Assembly: GCA_947502495.1 (NCBI GenBank)
Contig: CANNAC010000007.1
Coordinates: 124,001 to 188,000 of the forward strand
Length of the DNA: 64,000 nucleotides
Origin: an uncultured Flavobacteriaceae bacterium
GTDB taxonomy: Bacteria; Bacteroidota; Bacteroidia; Flavobacteriales; Flavobacteriaceae
Reading direction: 5' to 3'
In this document: one piece after another, positions 31,235 to 38,600 of the stretch
How positions within the stretch are numbered: the first letter of the stretch is position 1
Layout of the letters: every line of letters starts with the position of its first letter
Program-made: the position numbers and the translations under genes
The notes under the pieces: model-generated
What the model was told of the DNA's origin: nothing
Database searches by the model: none
What the model saw: only the letters and a program-made list of their open reading frames with translations

Positions 31235-31580
31235 TGCAGTTTTGGTATGTATACATCATGACTAATAAATCTAATGGGACAATTTATATTGGAGTTACTG
31301 ATGAGATACAAGAGAGAGTAAAAGAACATAAAATAAAATATAGACCCAATTCATTTACAGCCAAGTATAATTGTGATAAGCTAGTTTATTTTGAAGAGTA
31401 TATTGCAGCTGCTCCTGCTATAATTCGGGAAAGGCAAATGAAGAAGTGGAAAAGAGGGTGGAAAGTAAAATTAATAGAGGCTATGAATCCGAATTGGATA
31501 GATATATCAATAAATTGGAATTTAAACTATAATAAGTTTAGAAATGAAAGATAAACAGATTCCTGCCTTCGCAGGAAGTT
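31196..31580 (+). mobile_element. Candidate GIY-YIG mobile unit 2 inserted in the E2 gene
   Basis: The left end is AACTTCCTGCGTATGCAGGA plus ATCTCAT (31196-31222). The right end, read on the minus strand, is AACTTCCTGCGAAGGCAGGA plus ATCT (31557-31580). The tails face the nuclease gene, as in unit 1. Nine bases separate the left hairpin from the left 40-bp direct repeat, and the right hairpin meets the right repeat directly. The right hairpin shares 21 identical bases with the solitary repeat at 9908-9932. The duplication of host sequence is direct evidence of an insertion event. Confidence 0.7.
31234..31554 (+). CDS. Small GIY-YIG nuclease family protein in the E2 insertion
   Basis: The 106-residue protein shows YVYIMTNK and YIGVTD (GIY...YIG pair, residues 4-24), then QERVKEHKIKYRPNSF, YNCDKLVYFEEYI and RERQMKKWKRGWK. 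It is clearly related to the protein at 19422-19706, with an extra C-terminal tail (NWNLNYNKFRNER). Its start overlaps the stop of the E2 remnant, and its last 11 bases overlap the present start of E2. It looks intact, including the Tyr, Arg and Glu positions of the family. Confidence 0.92.
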   Translation: MQFWYVYIMTNKSNGTIYIGVTDEIQERVKEHKIKYRPNSFTAKYNCDKLVYFEEYIAAAPAIIRERQMKKWKRGWKVKLIEAMNPNWIDISINWNLNYNKFRNER

Positions 31581-32881
31581 ACGAATTAAAAATGCCTAAA
31601 ATGGGCGAAAGTATAACCGAGGGAACTATAATCAATTGGTTAGTAGCAGAAGGAGGCTCTTTTGAAGAAGGAGATATCATTCTAGAAGTTGCAACAGATA
31701 AAGTGGATAATGAAGTGCCAGCACCAGCTGCAGGAACTTTAATGAAAATATTATTTCAAGCAAAAGATGTTGTGCCTGTTGGAGAAGTAATGGCTATTCT
31801 GGAAGTTTCAGAAGAAATTAAATCTTCGAAAAATAAAGATGTCACTCTGAGTGCAGTCGAAGAATCGAAGACTAAGAAGAAAGATACTAAAAGACCAAAG
31901 CTAGTGCAGCAGCCTTCAGTTTCAAGTTCAGCTTCATTTTCAACTTCAAACACAAACGCTTTCTTTTCACCATTAGTAATCAAAATTGCAAAAGAGCATC
32001 ACATTAGTTTTGAAGAATTGGCACGAATTCCTGCAACAGGAAATGAAGGCCGTTTGCGTAAAAGTGATGTGTTTCAATATATAGAAGATGGTCGCCCGAA
32101 TAAATTTGCGCAACCAGTAGCAGAAAAAGACCCAACTGCATATAGAATTCCGCAATTGAATTTCGATAAAGGAAAAGGGAAAGTCATTGAAATGGATCGA
32201 ATGCGTCAAATGATTGCAGATCACATGGTGTATTCTAAACATACTTCGCCGCACGTTACTGCTTATGTAGAAGCAGATATGACGAATATGGTGCATTGGA
32301 GAAATGCAAACAAAGTCGCTTTTCAAGAAAAACATGGAGAACGTTTAACATTCACGCCATTGTTTGTAGAAGCAGTAGCGAAAGCTGTGAAAGATTTTCC
32401 GAATATAAATGCATCTGTCGACGGCAATAATATCATTGTAAAAGAAGATATAAATATTGGTATGGCGACTGCATTACCAAGCGGGAACTTAATTGTTCCT
32501 GTGGTGAAAAATGCGGATACTAAAGATTTAAAAACTATAGCAGCTAACGTAAATGAATTAGCAGGAAAAGCTAGAGAAAACAAATTAGCAGGAGACGATA
32601 TTAAAGGAAGTACGTTCACTATCTCAAACGTTGGTACTTTTGGAAGTGTGATGGGAACTCCAATTATCAATCAACCTGAGGTTGCTATTTTGGCTTTAGG
32701 AATTATTAAAAAAAGACCAGAAGTTATTACAACCGAAAAAGGAGATGAAATTGCTATTCGAAGTATGATGTACTTATCGCTTTCTTTTGATCATCGTGTT
32801 GTTGATGGCTTTTTAGGAGGAAGCTTTGTGAGAAGAGTAGCCGATTATTTCGAGCAATTTGATGTAGATAGAAAAATATAA
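31544..32881 (+). CDS. 2-oxoacid dehydrogenase E2 (dihydrolipoamide acyltransferase)
   Basis: The 445-residue protein has a lipoyl domain with lipoyl-Lys at residue 53 (ATDKVDN), a peripheral subunit-binding domain (SPLVIKIAKEHHISFEELARI, about 141-161, given in part), and the acyltransferase domain with the HRVVDG motif (His 417, Asp 421). With E1 downstream it forms the core of a branched-chain 2-oxoacid dehydrogenase. The first residues MKDKQIPAFAGS come from the end of the GIY-YIG unit. A shorter start at ATG 31592 (MPKMGESI) is also possible. Residues DVTLSAVEES in the linker are encoded by a dispersed repeat. Confidence 0.92.
   Translation: MKDKQIPAFAGSYELKMPKMGESITEGTIINWLVAEGGSFEEGDIILEVATDKVDNEVPAPAAGTLMKILFQAKDVVPVGEVMAILEVSEEIKSSKNKDVTLSAVEESKTKKKDTKRPKLVQQPSVSSSASFSTSNTNAFFSPLVIKIAKEHHISFEELARIPATGNEGRLRKSDVFQYIEDGRPNKFAQPVAEKDPTAYRIPQLNFDKGKGKVIEMDRMRQMIADHMVYSKHTSPHVTAYVEADMTNMVHWRNANKVAFQEKHGERLTFTPLFVEAVAKAVKDFPNINASVDGNNIIVKEDINIGMATALPSGNLIVPVVKNADTKDLKTIAANVNELAGKARENKLAGDDIKGSTFTISNVGTFGSVMGTPIINQPEVAILALGIIKKRPEVITTEKGDEIAIRSMMYLSLSFDHRVVDGFLGGSFVRRVADYFEQFDVDRKI
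31579..31618 (+). repeat. Right copy of the 40-bp direct repeat flanking the GIY-YIG unit
   Basis: Identical to 31147-31186. This copy continues into the functional E2 lipoyl domain (EGTIINWLVAEGG), so it is the working copy. Confidence 0.9.
31841..31870 (+). repeat. Dispersed repeat inside the E2 linker
   Basis: GTCACTCTGAGTGCAGTCGA plus AGAATCGAAG belongs to the CGAGCGCAGTC type. It encodes VTLSAVEESK in the flexible linker after the lipoyl domain, where extra residues should do little harm. Confidence 0.75.
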
Positions 32882-32888
32882 TTGAAAT

Positions 32889-32953
32889 GTCATTCAGAGT
32901 GAAGCGAAGAATCTCAACATGAGATTGCCACGTCGTTTCTCTTCTCACAATGA
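32889..32953 (+). repeat. Paired repeat between E2 and E1
   Basis: GTCATTCAGAGTGAAGCGAA plus GAATCTCA is followed by TGAGATTGCCACGTCGTTTC and TCTTCTCACAATGAC. The two halves are inverted, so the unit starts with GTCATT and ends with AATGAC. The ATG in the last bases is in frame with E1. Confidence 0.75.
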
Positions 32954-32967
32954 CAAAGCATATAAAG

Positions 32968-35019
32968 ATGAATAAAGACATACTAAAAAAAGGATTTTCA
33001 AAATTGTGTACCGCCAAAGCAATGGCAGAATTGTACGAAGCTAATTTTAAACAAGTATCCAAATACGTGCATGCAACATCTCGTGGACATGAAGCAATTC
33101 AGATTGCTTTAGGAATGCAGTTATTACCTCAAGATTATGCGTTTCCATATTATAGAGATGACGCCATGTTATTATCCTTCGGTTTAGAACCTTATGATTT
33201 AATGTTACAGTTGTTAGCTAAAAAAGACGATCCGTTTTCTGGAGGAAGAACCTATTATGCGCATCCAAGTTTAAAGGATGACGATAAGCCTAAAATTCCA
33301 CATCAATCTTCAGCAACAGGAATGCAAACGATTCCTGCTACAGGAGTTGCTATGGGGATGCAGTACAAAGAATTACAAGGTTTAGATGATAAAATGCTTA
33401 AAGATTTACCGTTTGTGGTGTGTTCTTTAGGGGATGCTTCTGTAACCGAAGGAGAAATTGCAGAAGCCTTTCAAATGGCGGCTTTAAAGCAAATGCCGAT
33501 TTTATATTTAGTACAAGATAACGGTTGGGATATTTCAGCAAATGCAGCAGAAACAAGAGCGCAAAATGCTTTTGAATATGCTAGAGGATTTAACGGATTA
33601 GAAGCTATTTCTATTGACGGTGCAAACTTTATAGAAAGTTATGAAGCCGTAGAAAAAGTGATAAAAACAATTCGTGAAGAACGAAGACCATTTTTAATTC
33701 ATGCCAAAGTACCGTTATTAAACCATCATACTTCTGGTGTGAGAATGGAATGGTATCGTGATGATTTAGAAGAAGCACGTTCTCGTGATCCGTATCCAGT
33801 TATAAAAAAGCAGTTAGTGGATAATGGCTTTACGGAAACGGAAATGGAAGCTATAGAAAATTCCGCGAAAGCGAAAGTACAAACAGACTTCGAAAAAGCA
33901 TTATTAGCTGAAGATCCAAAACCGGAAGATTTATTTACCAACGATTTTGTACCAACACCAATAACGGAAGAAAAAGGAACGCGTGCGCCAGAAGGGGCAG
34001 AAAAAGTAGTGATGGTAGATTGCGCTTTATTTGCTGTGGAAGAACTGATGCGAAAGCACAAAGAATGTTTGCTTTACGGACAAGATGTAGGTGGAAGACT
34101 TGGTGGTGTTTTTAGAGAAGCAGCAACATTAGCCCAGAAATTTGGAGACGATCGCGTGTTTAATACACCAATTCAAGAAGCATTTATTGTTGGTTCTACC
34201 GTTGGTATGAGTGCGGTTGGATTGAAACCAATTGTTGAGGTGCAGTTTGCCGATTATATTTGGCCTGGACTAAATCAGTTATTCACAGAAGTAAGTAGAA
34301 GTTGTTATTTGTCTAATGGAAAATGGCCAGTTTCTATGATTCTTCGTGTGCCAATTGGGGCTTATGGAAGTGGTGGACCTTATCATTCGTCTTCTGTAGA
34401 AAGTGTGATTACTAATATTCGTGGTATTAAAATAGCGTACCCAAGTAATGGTGCCGATTTAAAAGGTTTGATGAAGGCCGCGTACTACGACCCGAATCCA
34501 GTGGTGATTTTAGAACATAAAGGTTTGTATTGGTCTAAAGTTGCAGGAACGCAAGGTGCAACCTCTGTAGAGCCAAGTGAAGATTATGTATTGCCTTTTG
34601 GGAAAGCATGGGTTTTACAAGAAATTTGGAAACAAGAAAATGTAGAAACATTAACTATTGTTACTTACGGAATGGGCGTGCATTGGGCAATGAATGCATC
34701 GGAAGAATTAGGAATGCAAGACCAAATTGAAGTGATCGATTTACGAACTTTATTTCCTTTAGACGAAGAAACCATTATGAAATCGGTGAAGAAAACCGGA
34801 AAGTGTTTGGTGGTGACGGAAGAGCCTTCCAATAATAGTTTTGCTAGAGCGTTGTCTGGAAAGATTCAAGAAGAATGTTTTCAATATTTAGATGCACCAG
34901 TAATGACTATTGGTAGTGAGAATATGCCAGCGATTCCGTTGAATTCTATTTTAGAGGAAACCATGATTCCTTCGACGGAAAAGGTGAAAGCAAAAATAAA
35001 AGAACTTTTAAGCTATTAA
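32968..35019 (+). CDS. Fused E1 alpha-beta subunit of a (probably branched-chain) 2-oxoacid dehydrogenase
   Basis: The single chain of 683 residues joins an E1-alpha half, with the thiamine diphosphate motif GDASVTEGEIAEAFQMAALKQ (quoted to GDASVTEGE at about residue 153), to an E1-beta half beginning near residue 345 (MVDCALFAVEELMRKH). It decarboxylates 2-oxoacids and acylates the lipoyl group of E2. The fusion is common in Bacteroidota. Start 32968 (MNKDILKKGF) is preferred, because the in-frame ATG at 32950 lies in a repeat. No E3 gene is nearby, so E3 would be shared. Confidence 0.92.
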   Translation: MNKDILKKGFSKLCTAKAMAELYEANFKQVSKYVHATSRGHEAIQIALGMQLLPQDYAFPYYRDDAMLLSFGLEPYDLMLQLLAKKDDPFSGGRTYYAHPSLKDDDKPKIPHQSSATGMQTIPATGVAMGMQYKELQGLDDKMLKDLPFVVCSLGDASVTEGEIAEAFQMAALKQMPILYLVQDNGWDISANAAETRAQNAFEYARGFNGLEAISIDGANFIESYEAVEKVIKTIREERRPFLIHAKVPLLNHHTSGVRMEWYRDDLEEARSRDPYPVIKKQLVDNGFTETEMEAIENSAKAKVQTDFEKALLAEDPKPEDLFTNDFVPTPITEEKGTRAPEGAEKVVMVDCALFAVEELMRKHKECLLYGQDVGGRLGGVFREAATLAQKFGDDRVFNTPIQEAFIVGSTVGMSAVGLKPIVEVQFADYIWPGLNQLFTEVSRSCYLSNGKWPVSMILRVPIGAYGSGGPYHSSSVESVITNIRGIKIAYPSNGADLKGLMKAAYYDPNPVVILEHKGLYWSKVAGTQGATSVEPSEDYVLPFGKAWVLQEIWKQENVETLTIVTYGMGVHWAMNASEELGMQDQIEVIDLRTLFPLDEETIMKSVKKTGKCLVVTEEPSNNSFARALSGKIQEECFQYLDAPVMTIGSENMPAIPLNSILEETMIPSTEKVKAKIKELLSY

Positions 35020-35094
35020 ATAATTCTATTAGAGATTTCAATTTATTTTGTATATTGAACTCTTAAAATTATAACTATAATATTTAAAATAATT

Positions 35095-35451
35095 ATGAAA
35101 AAGTATATTACATTTTTAAGCCTTATTGCTGTATTTTTTATTGGGATGCAAGAATCTCAAGCTCAAGACGCTACGGCGGCTAAAGGAGACGCTCCAATGG
35201 TTATTGCTAAAACACAGACTCATGAGTTACATCAATTAGTAGGATTAACAGGAAAACAACAAAGTAGCGCGTATAAAGTGTTTGTTGATTTGCAACAAAA
35301 CCTTCAAGGTGTAAGTGATAATAATGATGTTGCTACGGTTCAAAAAATAAAAGCTGCAGTGTCAGAAACTACAAAAGTTAGGTTGAAAAGTATTTTAACG
35401 AAAGAACAATTTGAAATTTATTTAAAGTCTTTAGAAAATTCTAAAGAATAA
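35095..35451 (+). CDS. Small secreted protein of unknown function
   Basis: The 118-residue protein has a signal peptide ending around AQA (residues 1-24) and a mature part of about 94 residues that is alpha-helical, Lys- and Gln-rich. The segments VGLTGKQQSSAYKVFVDLQ and RLKSILTKEQFEIYLKSLE resemble the helices of Spy/CpxP-like or DUF-type periplasmic proteins, but no family is certain. It stands alone between E1 and a shared terminator. Confidence 0.7.
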   Translation: MKKYITFLSLIAVFFIGMQESQAQDATAAKGDAPMVIAKTQTHELHQLVGLTGKQQSSAYKVFVDLQQNLQGVSDNNDVATVQKIKAAVSETTKVRLKSILTKEQFEIYLKSLENSKE

Positions 35452-35466
35452 AAAATAAGTACATAT

Positions 35467-35500
35467 AAAAAAACCACTCTAGTTTAGAGTGGTTTTTTTA
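35467..35500. terminator. Bidirectional terminator
   Basis: AAAAACCACTCTA and TAGAGTGGTTTTT arms with a four-base loop give a near-perfect stem with A-run on the left and T-run on the right, between two convergent genes. Confidence 0.9.
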
Positions 35501-35506
35501 TGCTTA

Positions 35507-36040
35507 CTATTGTTGTAAGCCTGGAGGATATTTTTCCATGATTTTGGTAACAAATTCTTGTATTCGTTCTTCCTTTTTGTTTTGCGATAGATAGCCAGTT
35601 CCTTGTCCTTGCCATACTAACTCTTTTTTGCTAGCATCAATTAAATCGATGTACAGAATGCCTTCTGTAGATTTAGAGACTGTATTGTAGTTGTTCCAGT
35701 AATACGGACTCCATCCCCAACCATAGCCATAAGGACTAAAGTTATTGTTGTGTACATTTATTTTTTCTCTAGATTTTGTAAAAATACTAACTAGTAAATC
35801 TGGGTTTTCCGATTTTGTAAAGCCCTTCGTTAATAATTCTGCTTCAATAGCACGAAGAATTCTACGTTTGTCTAGATCATTAATTTCTGCTTTGTCAATT
35901 CCTGTTTTGTAGAAAGCAAAGGTTTTATAATCATTAAAATTTGCTTGCTTGTCATAATCGGATGCTACTCGCACAGAGCTGCAAGAGGTAGTTACTACTA
36001 ATAGAAGTAATACGGATGTGATGGTGAATAGGTGTTTCAT
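35507..36040 (-). CDS. DUF4136 family lipoprotein
   Basis: The 177-residue protein has a signal peptide with lipobox (VVTTSC, Cys 20) and the DUF4136 fold: VASDYDKQANFNDYKTFAFY near the N-terminus, DLDKRRILRAIEAELLTKGF in the middle, and LYIDLIDASKKELVWQGQG near the end. These outer-membrane-associated lipoproteins have no known function. The Gly/Tyr/Trp-rich loop SPYGYGWGWSPYYWNNYN is typical. It follows hutU by 21 bases on the same strand. Confidence 0.85.
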   Translation of the reverse strand: MKHLFTITSVLLLLVVTTSCSSVRVASDYDKQANFNDYKTFAFYKTGIDKAEINDLDKRRILRAIEAELLTKGFTKSENPDLLVSIFTKSREKINVHNNNFSPYGYGWGWSPYYWNNYNTVSKSTEGILYIDLIDASKKELVWQGQGTGYLSQNKKEERIQEFVTKIMEKYPPGLQQ

Positions 36041-36061
36041 AGTTGCAATTTTTAAATTTTT

Positions 36062-38041
36062 CTAATTGAATAAAGCATCGTCTACGTGATTAGGAAGTGT
36101 AACCTTTAAGTTTGGTTCTGCTTCCATTGCTCGTTTAATAGCAAATTCTGCTCCTGAATTTCGTGCCCAACTTCGTCTTGAAATCCCGTTGTTTACGTCC
36201 CAGAATAGCATGGATTTTAAACGTTTAGATGCTTCTGTACTACCATCAAGAACCATACCAAATCCGCCATTTATAACTTCTCCCCAGCCAACACCACCAC
36301 CATTGTGAATGCTTACCCAAGTTGCTCCTCTAAAGCTATCTCCAATTACATTTTGTATCGCCATATCTGCTGTGAATCGAGAACCATCATAGATATTACT
36401 GGTTTCTCTGTATGGGGAATCGGTTCCAGATACATCATGATGATCACGACCTAAAACTACATAGCCTATTTCTTGTTTTGCAATGGCATCATTAAAAGCT
36501 TGTGCTATTTTCATGCGTCCTTCAGCATCGGCATAAAGTATTCTGGCTTGTGAGCCTACCACTAGTTTGTTTTCTTGTGCTCCTTTAATCCATTGTATAT
36601 TATCCGCCATTTGTTGTTGAATCTCTTCTGGCGAATTCTTTTTTATTTCCTCTAAAACCGCACATGCAATAGCGTCTGTTTTTGCTAAATCTTCTGGTTT
36701 TCCAGAAGCACAAACCCAACGGAATGGCCCAAAACCATAATCGAAACACATCGGTCCCATGATATCTTGCACGTAGCTTGGGTATCTAAAATCAATGCCG
36801 TTGTTTGCCATGATATCTGCTCCAGCTCGTGATGCTTCTAAAAGGAAGGCGTTACCATAATCGAAAAAGTAAGTTCCTTTTGCAGTGTGTTTATTTATAG
36901 CTTCGGTATGACGACAAAGTGTTTTTTGAACTTCTATTTTAAACTGTTCCGGATTGTTTGCCATCATTTCATTGGCATTTTCAAAAGAAATATCTGCAGG
37001 ATAATAACCGCCAGCCCACGGATTATGAAGTGAGGTTTGATCGCTTCCTAAGTCGATATGCACGTTTGCTTCATCAAATTTTTCCCAGACATCTACAATA
37101 TTTCCTAGGTATGCTATGGAAATGGTTTCTTTTTCGGCTTTCGCTTTATTAACACGAGATACTAGTTCGTCTAAATCTGTGATTTTTTCGTCGATCCAAC
37201 CTTGATCTAATCGTACTTGTGTGATTTTAGGATTTACTTCTGCACAAACGGTAATACAGCCAGCAATGTTTCCTGCTTTTGGTTGTGCACCAGACATGCC
37301 ACCTAAGCCAGAGGTTACAAAAAGATTTCCTTGCGGTTCCTTTTTTATTTTTCTAAAACCATTTAAAACGGTAATTGTTGTTCCGTGAACAATTCCTTGC
37401 GGTCCAATATACATGAAACTTCCTGCAGTCATTTGTCCGTATTGGGTAACACCAAGCGCATTAAATTTTTCCCAATCGTCCGGTTTAGAATAATTAGGGA
37501 TCATCATGCCGTTAGTCACTACAACACGTGGTGCATTTTTATGACTAGGAAATAATCCCATTGGATGCCCAGAGTACATCGCTAGTGTTTGCTCGTCATT
37601 CATTTCGGCTAAATACTTCATGGTTAATCGGTATTGTGCCCAATTGGAGAATACTGCTCCATTACCTCCGTAGGTAATTAATTCGTGTGGATGTTGTGCT
37701 ACAGCATAATCTAAATTATTCTGAATCATCAACATAATAGCAGCGGCCTGTTTTGTTTTAGCAGGATATTCCTCTATTGGTCTTGCGTACATTTTGTAAT
37801 CCGGACGTAGACGATACATATAAATTCTTCCGTAGGTTTCTAATTCGTTTTTAAACTCGGGAAGTAATTCTGCATGATGCTTTTTGTTAAAATAGCGTAG
37901 TGCATTACGAAGTGCTAGTTTTTTTTCTTCCGCAGATAAAATCGCTTTACGCTTTGGTGCATGATTTATATCTGCTTCGTATGCTTTTGGCTGAGGTAAT
38001 ATTTCTGGAATGCCTTCTAATATTTGATTTTTGAATGTCAT
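36062..38041 (-). CDS. hutU: Urocanate hydratase
   Basis: The 659-residue protein has the family blocks QYRLTMKYLAEMN, YGQMTAGSFMYIGPQGIVHGTT (cut: YGQMTAGSFMYIGPQG), TSGLGGMSGAQPKAGN, and the NAD-binding region LGSDQTSLHNPWAGGYYPA. It converts urocanate to imidazolone propionate in histidine catabolism. It is about 100 residues longer than the 550-residue proteobacterial form, as is usual in Bacteroidota. No other hut gene is in the window, so the pathway is scattered. A small DUF5522 gene precedes it by 23 bases. Confidence 0.95.
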   Translation of the reverse strand: MTFKNQILEGIPEILPQPKAYEADINHAPKRKAILSAEEKKLALRNALRYFNKKHHAELLPEFKNELETYGRIYMYRLRPDYKMYARPIEEYPAKTKQAAAIMLMIQNNLDYAVAQHPHELITYGGNGAVFSNWAQYRLTMKYLAEMNDEQTLAMYSGHPMGLFPSHKNAPRVVVTNGMMIPNYSKPDDWEKFNALGVTQYGQMTAGSFMYIGPQGIVHGTTITVLNGFRKIKKEPQGNLFVTSGLGGMSGAQPKAGNIAGCITVCAEVNPKITQVRLDQGWIDEKITDLDELVSRVNKAKAEKETISIAYLGNIVDVWEKFDEANVHIDLGSDQTSLHNPWAGGYYPADISFENANEMMANNPEQFKIEVQKTLCRHTEAINKHTAKGTYFFDYGNAFLLEASRAGADIMANNGIDFRYPSYVQDIMGPMCFDYGFGPFRWVCASGKPEDLAKTDAIACAVLEEIKKNSPEEIQQQMADNIQWIKGAQENKLVVGSQARILYADAEGRMKIAQAFNDAIAKQEIGYVVLGRDHHDVSGTDSPYRETSNIYDGSRFTADMAIQNVIGDSFRGATWVSIHNGGGVGWGEVINGGFGMVLDGSTEASKRLKSMLFWDVNNGISRRSWARNSGAEFAIKRAMEAEPNLKVTLPNHVDDALFN

Positions 38042-38064
38042 AATGGTAACCGGCTTTACTTTTT

Positions 38065-38229
38065 TTATGTTGTTTTACGTGAAGTGGAGGTATTGTAACC
38101 GTAAGGACAATGTCTGCAACCGCTTTCGCAACAGTAACCACGTTTTAAATGGTATTGCGCTGTAAAGCATTTGTAGCCTTCGGGTGTTAGGTAGTAATCA
38201 CCTTCTTCAAGAGGTATAAATTTCTTCAT
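38065..38229 (-). CDS. Small Cys-rich DUF5522-like protein
   Basis: The 54-residue protein reads MKKFIPLEEGDYYLTPEGYK at its start and has GYCCESGCRHCPYGY at residues 31-45. The Cys-Cys-x3-Cys-x2-His-Cys group resembles a metal site and matches the DUF5522 family of small proteins. Its role is unknown. It precedes hutU on the same strand at 23 bases and is probably cotranscribed. The start is the only ATG that gives the full family length. Confidence 0.8.
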   Translation of the reverse strand: MKKFIPLEEGDYYLTPEGYKCFTAQYHLKRGYCCESGCRHCPYGYNTSTSRKTT

Positions 38230-38276
38230 CTCACAAATATAATGTAATTTGGATTGATTTTTGAATGGTATAAAAT

Positions 38277-38600
38277 ATGATTTTTATTTCAAAATATATG
38301 GTTCCTAAAGGATATACGGGAATCGCCATTTTTCCTTTTATATTTTTAAAATATAGAAGTTTAAAGGAGGATATTGTTTTATTAAATCACGAGAAAATTC
38401 ATTTAAGACAACAGTTAGAATTGTTGATTGTTCCGTTTTATATCTTGTATTTTTTGGAGTTTTTTGTGCGGTTTATTGGATGTCGAAATTGGCAGCAAGC
38501 GTATCGAAATATTTCCTTTGAAAGAGAAGCTTATATAAATGAAAAAGACCTTAATTATTTAAAATTAAGGCCTCTTTGGAATTTTGTAAAGTATTATTAA
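38277..38600 (+). CDS. Small membrane protein with HExxH-like motif
   Basis: The 107-residue protein has HEKIH at about residues 38-42 followed by a hydrophobic helix (LLIVPFYILYFLEFFVRFI) and a later Glu-rich motif FEREAYINEKD. The HExxH plus downstream Glu arrangement recalls minimal zinc metallopeptidases, but the protein is too short to assign to a family. It is convergent with the large CUB protein gene, overlapping by four bases. It may be a small membrane-bound peptidase, or a degenerate relative without activity. Confidence 0.55.
   Translation: MIFISKYMVPKGYTGIAIFPFIFLKYRSLKEDIVLLNHEKIHLRQQLELLIVPFYILYFLEFFVRFIGCRNWQQAYRNISFEREAYINEKDLNYLKLRPLWNFVKYY

Noticed and set aside
31196-31580. 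Classical insertion sequence
   Set aside because: There is no transposase gene, the flanking duplication is 40 bp, and the ends are short hairpins rather than standard terminal repeats.
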